Below, piece by piece: positions 47,164 through 57,807 of a stretch of 64,000 nucleotides of DNA. The DNA comes from Cubamyces lactineus (taxonomy: Eukaryota; Basidiomycota; Agaricomycetes; Polyporales; Polyporaceae): NCBI GenBank assembly GCA_022376465.1, contig JACDTU010000012.1, positions 1,240,001 to 1,304,000 on the forward strand, written 5' to 3'. A model generated the notes under the pieces. That model worked only from the letters and a program-made list of their open reading frames with translations. It did no database searches and was not told the DNA's origin. The number at the start of each line of letters is the position of its first letter. The stretch's first letter is position 1. The translations under genes and the position numbers were made by a program.

Positions 47164-50083
47164 ATGGTTCGCGCGCGACGAATGGCTCGTAGTAGTCGGA
47201 AGGGCACTTTCGATCCAAACGACACCCACCGCGTTAAGCACACCCGCATCGGCGTATGGGACCTCTACGAGGAAATAAACCCGGACTTAGAGAACATACC
47301 AGGGTCGACGTCTCTGGAGAAGCTGCTCGAGGCGTATGCGTGTCTGCCGTACCTCCTCCGCATGTGCGCGGACATCCTGTCCATCCGAAGCTGCTGGTTC
47401 CTCCTCGTGGCCTACCTTACTGCGGATTTCTTGCATTCGTTGCTCCCTGCTGCGTCATTATGGTACTACCAATTTATATGGTATGATCATGGGAACACAA
47501 GCTGAGAGGTCGAACGTCAGGTATTCAGGTCAACTAATCACCATCGTGAGTTTTCGTTCATCTGCGTCCGGTTCAGTCCAGTGAACCTTGTAGTTCCGCG
47601 CGGTCTGCATTGCGCGTTGGTAAACGCATTCGAGCGGCCTTGACGCATCGAACACCAAGAGCGACTTTTGCGTATATGTAGCATTGTCCGCTTGTCATCC
47701 CTTGCGAACCCACTAAGCAATTGAAGCCCGACATACTGAACTCGACGATCTGACATGCCCGCCCACAGCTACAAACAGCCATAGACACCCGCACCGTCGA
47801 CAAAGACCTCCTCTTCCGCGTCTGCCTCGGACGCATCGCATGCACGCTCGGCCGCCGCCTGCTCAACTACGCGCGACAAGAGCTCCGCGGACCGCTCTCG
47901 CGCCGGCTCAAGCAGCGGTACTCCCTCCACCTCTTCCACGCCCGCGCGCGGCTCGATCTGCCGACGTTCGAGGACCCGCTTGTGCAGCGCCAGCTGGAGG
48001 ACGCGTCCTCGACCTCGGGCAGTATCGCGTGGGACACGCTCGTGATGGCTTCTGGTATTGTTTCGACTGCGATACAGGTCGTGTCGCAGGTGTCAGTCCT
48101 CGCGCGTGTGCTGGGTGCTCAGCAGGACGGTGTTCTGCTCGCAATCCTGAGCTTCTCATCGTCGCTGAGCGATTGGGTGACGCGCTGGAACGTGCTCGCG
48201 AATAGACAAGGTAAATCGCCTCCGATGATGTCATTAGAAGTGCGCTGAGGGCTGCGCGTAGTTTGGGCAGCCACGACGAAGGACAAGGATTACATTCGTA
48301 TGGTCGGTCTCAAGCACGTCGTGAACAACCTCGAGCACCGCAAAGAGTTGGTCGCCGGCAATCTCTCAGAGTTTGTCACACGCGGTAGGGTCGTACTGTG
48401 AGTACTGTGAGCAGCCGACGCTGATCACTGCAATAGAGTTCAGAGAGATCTCGCAGCGTGTCGGGCCCGACAACGCTGTCGACTTTATGGAGCAGAGGCG
48501 CGTCTCGCGTGGAAGGCAGCGATTCAGCTTCCTGACATTCATCCAGGACCCTCTGCGGGAGCTACCTCAGGTACGCCTCGTACTGTACGAGAGTCCGCAT
48601 TGTCTGTTATACCACTGAACGCCCCTTTCGCTAGATCGTGTTCACCTTACGCGCGGTGCAATACCCTGCATCGATGCCAGTGTCCCTCGCGTCACTGAAC
48701 CTCCTCCAGCAAACAACATCGCAGTTCTCGTACACGCTTTGGCGCTTCTTCGACCAGACGGGCTCCGTGACGGAGCAGCTCGCGACGGTACGCAAGCTCT
48801 ATGACGTCGCGCATATCCCGAACCGCATCCCGGATGGGACCGTGCCGTTCCCTGAGGACGCGCAGAAGATCCGGAACGGCGTCGAGCTCGAGTTTCGGTG
48901 CGTGCATGTTTGTCTATTGTCATTCTGAGTAGTTGGAGGCTTGACTGAATGCGTCGAGTAGGAATGTGTCCTTCCGGTATCCGGGCTCGGAGCAGTATGC
49001 GCTGCGGGACGTGTCCTTCAAGCTATCCGCTGGCCAGCTATGTGTACGTCACTTCTCATCGACCTTGTTTCAACCGAGCTAAGCTCAAGAACGACTGCAG
49101 GTGATTGTTGGTGCGAACGGCTCCGGCAAGAGCACCATCCTGAAGCTGGTCGCACGACTGTACGATGTTGAGGAGGGCCAGATCCTCATAGACGGCCACG
49201 ACATCCGCACGCTCCGGTTACACGACCTCCGCCAGGCTATCTCCGTCCTCTTCCAGGACTACACCCACTTCCCACTATCCGTGAGTCCAGCTTTCATGAC
49301 GTCCCTGCGTACGGGACATCTGACATCTCGTCAACAGATTCGAGACAACATCGCGCTCGGTGACCCTGCACACTTCGCCGACGACGACCGCGTGCGGCGC
49401 GCCGCAGAGCTCGGGGGCGCGGCCGAGTTCATCGAGCGCCTCCCAGACGGGTTCGACGCGTACCTCGAGCGGCCCGTGCGCGACTACTTCTCGGGCATCC
49501 CGGAGGGCACGACGACGCTGTTCGGGCGCGCAATCGACTACTCGGGCGTGCGCGGCGCGGGCGGGATGTCTGCGCGGAGCGGGCCGTCGTTGAGCGGGGG
49601 GCAGATGCAACGTCTTGCTGTGTGAGTGTCTCTGACCTCTGGCGTAAGATGGGACGCTGATGTGGGGGGACGCAGGTCGAGGACGTTCATGAGGTCGGTC
49701 GTATCGGAGGATGCGAAGGTGGGCCTCCTGCTGTTCGACGAACCTAGCGCCTCGCTCGATCCGACAGCGGAACATGGTGAGTTGACCTTACCTCTGTGTA
49801 CCTGCCCTTGCTAACGCGCATCTGCAGACCTCTTTGCGCGCTTGCGAGAGCTGCGAGGGAACAAGACGATGGTCTTCTCGTCCCATCGGTTCGGGAACCT
49901 CACACGACACGCAGACCTCATCTTGTGAGTTCCATTCGCCCGCTGTCGATGTCCACGCTCTGACGGCCGGACAGGTACATGAACGACTCCGTGATAGTAG
50001 AGTCGGGGACGCACGAGGCGCTGCTCAAGCGGCAAGGGGAGTACGCGCGCCTGTGGATGCTGCAAGCACAGGCGTTCCTGTAG
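47164..50083 (+). CDS. ABC transporter half-molecule (HlyB/MsbA-like fungal family)
   Basis: Multi-exon gene starting MVRARRMARSSRK. A hydrophobic N-terminal region (LLRMCADILSIRSCWFLLVAYL; later VVSQVSVLARVLGAQQ) forms a divergent membrane domain, followed by one nucleotide-binding domain: Walker A VGANGSGKST, Q-loop SVLFQDYTHFPL, signature PSLSGGQMQRLAV, Walker B VGLLLFDEPSASLDP and H-loop VFSSHRFGNL. All ATPase motifs are intact. An extra segment before the signature (RPVRDYFSGIPEGTTTLFG) is a feature I associate with this fungal subfamily. As a half-transporter it should dimerise; direction and substrate are unknown. Introns fall between Walker A and the Q-loop region and inside the Walker B exon group. 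Confidence 0.88.
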
Positions 50084-50510
50084 TGATATAGCGCTCATTT
50101 CTCTTCGATATAGCATACGCATGGTAATGATTCATGATTACGACGCCTGTGGTGATTGTGCCACAACGCGGACACGTTACGCTTGCTCCAGGACGCAGCT
50201 GGAAGGGACCCTGTCATTAACGCAGGGTGCCCAGGTGCCGATAGCTGGTCCTATTTCTTGATAGCTTTCGTACCGGAACACGTCGAACGACGCTCTACGC
50301 ATGGACCGGTGCACTATCCCCGATCAGGACAACTTTAGATGGCCGTAGATTCAAACATACCCTTTGGGTAAGTATGACCTGTGATTTCATTTGGGGTCGA
50401 CTGTATGCAGAGCTTGTATCAATCCCCACTGGCTTTCGAGGGAAAGGCTCTTGGGATTGCAACGTCGCGTAGCTCGCAACCCCTTGACCCTTAACGACGA
50501 CAACGCATCA
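50084..50510. other. Spacer before the F-box gene
   Basis: About 430 nt between two co-oriented genes. An in-frame ATG at 50391 could extend the F-box protein by 40 residues. Nothing else seen. Confidence 0.4.
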
Positions 50511-51856
50511 ATGGCACAGATCCGGCAGAAGACCAGCATCTCTCTCGATGTTTGCTTTGAAGTGATTGACCACCTTCTCGGTGACCACTCGACTCTGCGA
50601 GCTTGTGCCTTGACTTGTTCTGCATGGCTGCCCCGCGCGCGTGTCAATCTCTACAGCTCTATCACGCTATCCAGGCCCGAAACGTATCGACTGTTTTCGC
50701 GGACCATCGGCGGCTCCCCCTCACTAGGCGCACTCGTCAAAGCACTTGAACTTGAATGTGACATCAACACAGTACGTTTGAACATCTGGGACAAGCCAAC
50801 AGCTGCGGATGCCCTGTTCCCCATCGAAGCTGCTCGCAACCTCGTTGGGCTGTGCTGCCTCACCCTTACAAGCGACAGTCATCGCTATGTCCATCCGAAC
50901 GTGTTCAACTTCATTCCCAGGTTTGCAGTGGCGCCATCCTTGACGAAACTCCTTGTCTCGGATTTTGTCGATCACTCGCTAACCAACATCATCCGCATGC
51001 TCGAGCATTTCCCCCACATCCGGGAGTTCGCCTTGAACAGTTACTTCTGGAAGGACGACTGTGACCCGGTCGAGACTCTGCCTTCTCACGTTTGCAAAGA
51101 CTTGGACAAGTTGAGCGTGAGTTGTTGCTCGCAATTGCGTTAGTAAGCTATCGGCTCGCGTGAGCTTACAACATCGTTCTGACACTGCAGCTTGTCGATA
51201 TCCAACTATACGCGCCTTTCCTCGCAATAATGCCAGACCGAATCTCGTACCTTCGGCTCGGGCGCTGCTTCTCAATTCGTGGACCGGCGGACCAAAAGGA
51301 CTCGTATACAGGTGTGTATGCTCATTACACTTCATGGCAGTCGACCAACGGTCGCTCATCCTGTCACACGCTATATTCTGCCCTGACAGACCTCGCCCGT
51401 TTCAAAAAGCTAGAATCGCTGACGCTCGAAACGCATCACCTCGCCGGCATAGATTGGGTCGCAGAAGCCCTCTCGCATGCTCGCTGTGACGAACTTCGCT
51501 CGCTGGCCTTGTTGTACCGATGCGAATGCAGATACACATGCCGGGCCTTAATCGCGCAGCAGCACAAGGAGATTTCGAGAATGGCCGGCATCATCTTGCG
51601 CGGGCAGGCGTTTCGCCAGCTGCAGACTCTCAGTGTTTCCGTCGATGCGGACCTCAATGTGAACTGGGAGGAAGGCTTGGAAGGCATGGGCGATGCGACA
51701 GAGCTTGGACGACGTCATACGCTAGGCTTGGAAAGCGTCCTTCAAGGGTGTCGAGACCGTGGAATCCAGGTTGAGATCGAAGTCAACGTCTATAGATGTG
51801 GGTCTTTACCTAGGGCTACAATCAAACCGGGGAGACTGACTACGTACACAGGCTAG
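50511..51856 (+). CDS. F-box/leucine-rich protein
   Basis: Two exons (50511-51116 and 51191-51856), 423 residues. The N-terminus holds an F-box-like helix set (ISLDVCFEVIDHLLGDHST ... CALTCSAWLPRARVNLYSSI), followed by a Leu-rich region with irregular repeats (LVGLCCLTLTS, FKKLESLTLETHHL). Probable substrate adaptor of an SCF ubiquitin ligase; target unknown. It is the intact relative of the relic at 12.7-14.0 kb, sharing the intron position and the MPDRISYLRL-type start of exon 2. The C-terminus ends GRLTTYTG. It converges on the aldehyde dehydrogenase gene. Confidence 0.85.
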
Positions 51857-52521
51857 CTGGCAAGGGGGAGTCAGCCGAAGAAAGGACAGATGTCAGTATG
51901 TACGTGCGCGCTATGATATCAGCGCGCATACATGCGCTATTCACAACAGGTCATTCAGCTGCAGCGAAAGACACAGTGCGGCATAACTTGTGTATATACT
52001 CCCGCAGCCACCTGTGTTCCTGCACTGTGCCTGCCCCATACCACGCCAGAATTGTCTGTCTCGAGGGAGAACACTGAAACCCGTGCCAGAGTGCGCGGCG
52101 CCATCGTTTAAACCCAGCGAGAGAGCAGTACGACGTGGCGAGGGTCTGCAGCAGTGGGCACCGGGCGTCATGCCCGGGCGTGAGCGCGTCGTTTAAGTCG
52201 GTCACAACGCCCTGGGTGGCACTCAGCGCGCGAGACTGAACGTCGCATTCAGCCTTAGCCTAATTCCATCATAACGGTGGTAATGCAACCTATCGACCCA
52301 GCACAGTACTAGTCGACTGCGCTTACTGGATCTCATCTTGCATTTCGAAGGTCTCACACAAACGACGACTGGATCCAAGAAAAACAAAAGACGGGTGCGT
52401 GCGTTCATCGAGAACTAGGAATACAACAAGACGACGACGGTACAACTACACTTTTGCATATCCATATTGCTCTTGCCACGAACTCAAATGATGTCGAAAG
52501 CGGACTCCAGGAGAGATGCGC
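51857..52521. other. Convergent intergenic region
   Basis: About 660 nt between two 3' ends. No gene, repeat or RNA recognised. Confidence 0.4.
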
Positions 52522-54487
52522 TCATAGGCTGATGTGGAGGTTGACCTGGACGGCCTTGACGGCGGTGTAGCTGTTTCCAACGCATCAGCGTCCATTTCAC
52601 TGATTCAAGCGGGAGGCAGAGATGGGGAAGAAACTCACTTGTCCAGCGCGTACTCGCCGAGCTCGCGGCCGATACCGGACTGCTTGTAGCCGCCGAAGGG
52701 TACTTGAGGGTATAGCATGTTCGCGGCGTTGACCTGAAGCGCATCAGCGCATCGTCATTAGCATACCACGAAAGCCAACGCGTCGACGCAACCAAGCATC
52801 AAGCACTCACCCAAACGGTGCCAGCACGGATCTTGTGCGCCGTCGACAGCGCGCGGGTCACGTTCTGCGAGTACACGGACGCGGCAAGACCGTAGATGGT
52901 ATCGTTCGCCTGCGCGACGATGTCGTCCTCGTCCTTGAACTTGAGCACGACGCACACGGGCCCGAAGATCTCCTCCTGCACGATCTTCATGCTCGGCTTC
53001 ACGTTCGTGAAGATCGTCGGCTGGATGAAGTAGCCCTCTTGGCCCGCGCGCTGGCCGCCGACCGCGATCGTTGCGCCGTCCTCGACGCCGGACTTGATGT
53101 AGCCCATGATACGCTAGGCAATCCAAGGTTAGCATCAGAACCACTGAATAGACGCGCTGCCGGGACTGAGGTACGTACGTCGTACTGTTGCTGCGAGACC
53201 TGGGGACCCTGGAAGACCTCCGGGTCGAAGGGGTCGCCGACCTTGAGGTTCTTCGTGTGCTCGGTAAAGCGCTTCATGAACTCGTCATAGATCTTCTCGT
53301 GGACGTAGATACGCGAACCCGCGCAACAGCACTGGCCGTGGTTGTAGCTGTATTCAGAGGTGAGCGCCCGCGCTATGTCCGCTCAATATGCCAACGACTT
53401 ACTAGATACCGAACGCAGCCCACTTGACGGCCTCGTCGAGGTCCGCATCGTCGAAGACGATACTTGGGCTCTTTCCGCCGAGCTCGAGCGTGACCTTCTT
53501 GAGGTTTGACTTGGCCGCGGCCTCCATGATCTTGCGGCCGACGAGGGTGCTACCCGTGAACGCAATCTGAAGTCATCGCGATCGGTGAGTTCGGAGAACC
53601 GGACCGGAGACCCGGGGCTAAACACCTTTTCGATGCCCTTGTGCTCGGCCATTGCCTGGCCGACAGTGCCGCCGTAGCCGTTGACGAGGTTGAAGGAGCC
53701 AGCGGGGAAGCCGGCCTGGTCGATGAGCGCAGCCATGAAGAGCGCAGAGAGGGGCGTGAACTCGGAGGGCTTGAGGACGACGGAGCAGCCGGTCGCGAGC
53801 GCGGGGCCGATCTTCCAGACCATCATTTGGACTGGTGAGAACGCATTGCGTCAGAGAGGGGTCGGAAACCCGAGGCACACGGGAACACAGTTAGGGAGGT
53901 CACGTACGGGGGAAGTTCCAGGGGATGATCTGGCCGACGACGCCAATTGGCTCGTGGCGCGTGTACACGAGCTTGGCCTCGGACGTCTCAATCGTCTTGC
54001 CTTGCACCTTGTCCGCCCAGCCGGCGTAGTAGCGGATGCAGCGGATGGAGTGGTCGACGTCCGTCGTCCGCGCCCAGTTGAACGTCTTGCCGTTGTCGAG
54101 CGCCTCGATCGCCGCGAGCTTGTCCGCGTTCTGCTCCATCAGGTCCGCGAGCTTGTTCAGGAGGCGCGCGCGCTGGAAGCCGTTCGTGTGCAGGCCCCAG
54201 GTCGTGTCGAACGCCTTTTGCGCAGCCGCGACGGCGACGTCGAGGTCCTTCGGCGTGCCCTCGACGATCTTCGTGATCAGCTTCCCGTTCGACGGGTTGA
54301 TGACACTGCACAGGGGTTGCCGTCAACGAAGCGTGTCGAGGGCAGGAGGAATGGAAAGGAAGACGTACTCGATAAAGGTACCGTTCGCACCGTCGACGAA
54401 CTTGCCGTCGATGTAGAGGCCGAGCGGGATGGAGATCTCGCCCTTGAAGACGGGGGTATCGAACTTGTGCACGTAGGTCTCGGGCAT
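52522..54487 (-). CDS. NAD(P)+-dependent aldehyde dehydrogenase
   Basis: Oxidises aldehydes to carboxylic acids; substrate probably acetaldehyde or another short aldehyde, inferred from similarity to cytosolic/mitochondrial ALDH1/2-type enzymes. Starts [17 protein letters not shown] at 54487 and ends VQVNLHISL. Motifs in order: [48 protein letters not shown], the general-base Glu in [10 protein letters not shown], the nucleophile Cys in [14 protein letters not shown], and [13 protein letters not shown]. Both catalytic residues are present. About eight exons with normal junctions. No targeting peptide, so cytosolic. The acetate transporter about 7 kb downstream could handle its product, but that link is only suggestive. 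Confidence 0.95.
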
Positions 54488-54595
54488 GATGGCGACGGTG
54501 GATGGGTAACGGCGAGGGGGTAATGGGTGGGGTACTCGGTATGGGTCTCGCGCTCCTGGGCTGCGACTCGGGCGGGCTTACGGACGGCCGCTGCG

Positions 54596-54603
54596 TATTT
54601 ATA
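54596..54603 (-). promoter_or_regulatory. TATA box of the aldehyde dehydrogenase gene
   Basis: On the minus strand the sequence reads TATAAATA, 109 nt upstream of the start codon. A good match to the eukaryotic TATA consensus at a reasonable distance, as expected for a strongly regulated metabolic gene. Confidence 0.55.
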
Positions 54604-56044
54604 CGTGGAAAGAGGGGCGCGCGAACCCGGACGGTGCTGAGCGATTCGGATTAGCGATCGCGTTCACATTGGCGGATGACATGGACTTGGCTGCAGCGGT
54701 GCGCAGGAGGAGTTCTTCCATGGGTCACCTTCCCGCGGTCCCGGTTCAGGACAGGGTCAGCAGGTCACCGGCGGGAACGCGGGGTGGCGTCCAAGACCAC
54801 GATAGCACGCTCATGTGTTCACCACATACGCAGTCTGGAGCGGGCCAAATGCACTTCCAGTGATCCTGCTGCGTTGATGGCCTCTGCTAGACAAATCACA
54901 CTCGTCGTGTTGCGGATCGTTCCTCCAAGCCCCGCAGCCATGGACGGAGCTCGTCCAAACCGTATGCGACGGCGGGGAACGCACAGGGCGGAGACGGACC
55001 GCCGCCTAAATGAATATACTACACTTGCATATCTTAGATAGACGCCCCATCAACCCCGCATTACTCCAAACCCTCATTCATTTCAATTGTGCTTCTTTCG
55101 ATGCATTTCGACCAGGGATTCGTACTTACGTGCGGGTCGCGGTCGCCGCCGTGCTGTTCGGCATCCAGATAGGCATTTGGCATCGAATACGGAGCCAAGA
55201 CGCCACACGCTGGCCATCACTCACGACATCGGCCACTCCTACTCAGTACGGGGCATACCTGTTCGAGAGAGGGCATGGGTATTTGCCATGATTAGGCGCA
55301 TGCGTGGGAGACAGAAGCCGACGGCGAACACCATCACGAAGGCAAAGGCCGCAGAATAGCGGTATGCATTGTCAGTTAGAGACGCGATGCGCGACCACGC
55401 TCCAGGGCGTACTCAAGCATCGGACGTAACGGCTAGAGTTCTTACCGATTTGCGGCACATCGATCGTCGCGGTAAGTCACGGGAGGATGCAGCCTTTGCG
55501 GCGGCCAGCCAATTGAGTTGGTATCGCAGTGCTGGGCTCGAGCTTCTAGCACATTCACTGGAACCTACCTGTGGAGGCCTCGTCGTTCATGTCGTAGAAT
55601 TCTTGGAGGCCTGCGATTCCGGAATGGTAGTGCTCACAGACGAAAGCCTCTCAACCATCCGAGCCACATTGCCATACGACGCGTTATTTCAAGGGAGACG
55701 TTCTACTCACAGAGTGCCCGATTTTCGGGGCTTCACGCAGCTCTCAAGATACTCAAACCGTACTCACCAACGCAAGTCTGTCTTGTCGCGCATCAGAAGG
55801 AGGATTCGTCCTTCATGCCCACCCATTCGGTACGGGAGAATGTTTCCGCTTGCAGTAAGACCAAGCTTGAATACACCGTTCGTGTCTATCAAAACTCTTC
55901 ACAAAACAGCCGCGTCAGCGTCGTCCGCTGTATGTCCCCCCGGGGCGCGGCAAAACCATCAGGACGCACCTTCCTTCTTTCACACACTCGTACACACATC
56001 TACGACACCACACATCTCTCGCCAATCTCTGGCCTCCTCAAAGC
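54604..56044. other. Uncertain stretch, possible short-exon gene
   Basis: No secure gene. On the minus strand several open segments are bounded by plausible donors: one with LTASGNILPYRMGGHEGR (about 55.76-55.86 kb), one with HYHSGIAGLQEFYDMN (about 55.58-55.63 kb), one with EARAQHCDTNSIGWPP (about 55.45-55.55 kb), a hydrophobic one with AAFAFVMVFAVGFCLPRMR (about 55.26-55.4 kb) and one with VLAPYSMPNAYLDAE (about 55.13-55.21 kb). Frames do not join consistently, so it is either a wrong exon model, a decayed gene, or chance. A plus-strand frame (55369-56073) also overlaps. Confidence 0.25.
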
Positions 56045-57308
56045 TCACGCACCTTCCTCGAGCAGAGTCTTGACAGAGCCGGAGATCCACGGCGTCTTGT
56101 TCGCGCCGACATAGCGCAGCTCGACCTCCTCGAACACAGGCACCCTCTTCGTAACCGCGAACCCGAGCTTCTCAAACAGCCGTATGCTGGGCTCGTTCTT
56201 GTCCCCGATCCGCGCGACGAGCTTCTCCTTGGGGATGGGCAGCGGAGCGGGGGACGAGGGGTCCGTTGCGTACGAGAGTAGGAGCTGCAGTGCGGTGTAC
56301 GCGATGCCCCGTCTCCGATACGCGGGCTCTGCGGGTGACCGTATCCGTGTGCGCAGGCAGGTAGAGAACAAAGGAGATACGAATGACGATGTCAGTACCC
56401 CAAAAGATCGGTGCGAGGAGGGGAAGGAGGAAGCCCGCGCACCCGCAATCATGATCTCCACTTCCACTTCGAACGTGTCGTCGTCTTCGCCCTCGTCTTC
56501 ACCTTCGTTTCTGCTTCTGTTCGCGTTTTCGTCAGGGGTGCCCTTCAAGAACAGGTTCACGTCGCCTATCATCGGAAGCGCGCGCAGGCGCTCCGGGGCG
56601 AGCGTGTCCTCGCCCTCCTGCACATCGAGCGATGTCCCGGATAGGAGAATGAACGTGAGTTCTGTGGGGAGCGACGAGCGTCGCGGCGTCGGTTTCAAAT
56701 GGATTGAGGCACGCTGTCGAGATACGCGAGCGGGGGCTACGCACTGTCCTCGTCCACCTGCCACTTTCCTGCAGCGACGGAATTAGCTTTCCGCATCTGA
56801 AGCGTCACATATGAACGATAGCATGGCATTGTGGGGCAACCTGTGATTGCGGCGTTGCGGGGACGCGGGGATGCGCTGCGACACGCCCCGCAAAGAACGC
56901 GCCATTCGAAGGTTCGGTAGAGAAGGGGTTCTGGGACTTGGAGTAGCGGGGACTCACGCTGCATCTCGTACTCCTCCTCCAGAGTCAACGGCTCGCTTGC
57001 CGTGAGCTCACGCAATTCGGCGCTCGTCATCCATTCGTGGTATTTCTAAACAGCGACGCATATGCCACACCCGCATGCGTCAGCACGCTCCTATATCCGC
57101 ACACCAAAGAGAGCAGGAACGCCGAGGCGGAGGCCGACGCGTGCTTACGGCGACGTGTTCTGTCCTGCGCGTACGATCGGGGCGGGACAATGCTCAGACA
57201 AATGACCGCAGCGTCGGAGTCGCGCGATCGCGCGGGCAGGAGAAGTCACCTGTATGGCACCAAGACGACGTCCGGGTGGACGATAACGGTCTTCTCGTTC
57301 GCGCGCAT
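56045..57308 (-). CDS. NAT9-like N-acetyltransferase (GNAT fold)
   Basis: GNAT-family acetyltransferase related to human NAT9 and its fungal homologues. I start it at MRANEKTVIVHPDVVLVPYR (57308); then a tiny exon RTEHVA, then KYHEWMTSAELRELTASEPL and LEEEYEMQR. The acetyl-CoA-binding part reads EPAYRRRGIAYTALQLLLSY (R-x-x-G-x-A loop) and ENEPSIRLFEKLGF-like IGDKNEPSIRLFEKLGFA, followed by the conserved end with FEEVELRYV. An acidic insertion (GEDEGEDDDTFE) lies before the core. The family acetylates protein N-termini or acts on microtubule stability in animals; the substrate here is unknown. The tiny first introns are inferred from frame. Confidence 0.85.
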
Positions 57309-57598
57309 GCCGTATCAGATTCGTCGCGCTACTAGTCTTGCTGATTGTGTGCGTCCTGGCGTTCCTCAGGCGATGGTAGCCTGGAAGAAAGTTTCCGGGG
57401 CCACAAGGGTGCAGCGGCCGTGTGGAGGACGTGAGATAGTTGCGACGCTAGCGCAACCGAAGGGACGACTCAACTGTCAGGGATCCCAGGGACGACGCGA
57501 CAATTGCAATATACGGACGTCTAGGCGGTCGACGAGACGTTAGCAGAGTGGCCGAGTGCTCGTCCGTCCGTCCAGCCAAGGTTGACACTTCCGTGTAA
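57309..57598. other. Upstream region of the NAT9-like gene
   Basis: Probable promoter of the NAT9-like gene. No other feature. Confidence 0.35.
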
Positions 57599-57807
57599 TA
57601 CAGTCGACACCCTCTTAACCCATACTTCTCGGCAGGGCTCCAGAGCTCCCTCGTCTGCACAATTTCGCCCAGAAAGTATACCAGTGGATGCGCTTACATC
57701 AAGGCTATATAGCCATCCACATCCGAGAAGGAAAAGTGGCTTCAGTCCTCAGCGATTTGCGGATCTGTGTGCTAAGCGAGGTATGGGTTAAGAGGGTGTC
57801 GACTGTA
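57599..57807. repeat. Inverted repeat with 27-bp perfect arms
   Basis: The 27 bases at 57599-57625 are the exact reverse complement of those at 57781-57807, separated by 155 nt. Just outside, GTGTA on the left matches TACAC on the right apart from a 3-nt offset. The arms contain GTCGAC. This resembles a small non-autonomous (MITE-like) element or a hairpin-forming transcript; no target-site duplication was certain. Confidence 0.7.

Noticed and set aside
55369..56073. 234-codon plus-strand frame overlapping the NAT9-like 3' end
   Set aside because: No recognisable domain, low-complexity Ser/Arg composition, and it overlaps the supported acetyltransferase gene.
57541..57560. tRNA-like fragment (GAGTGGCCGAGTG)
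   Set aside because: It resembles part of a D-arm, but no matching acceptor stem, anticodon arm or T-loop follows.
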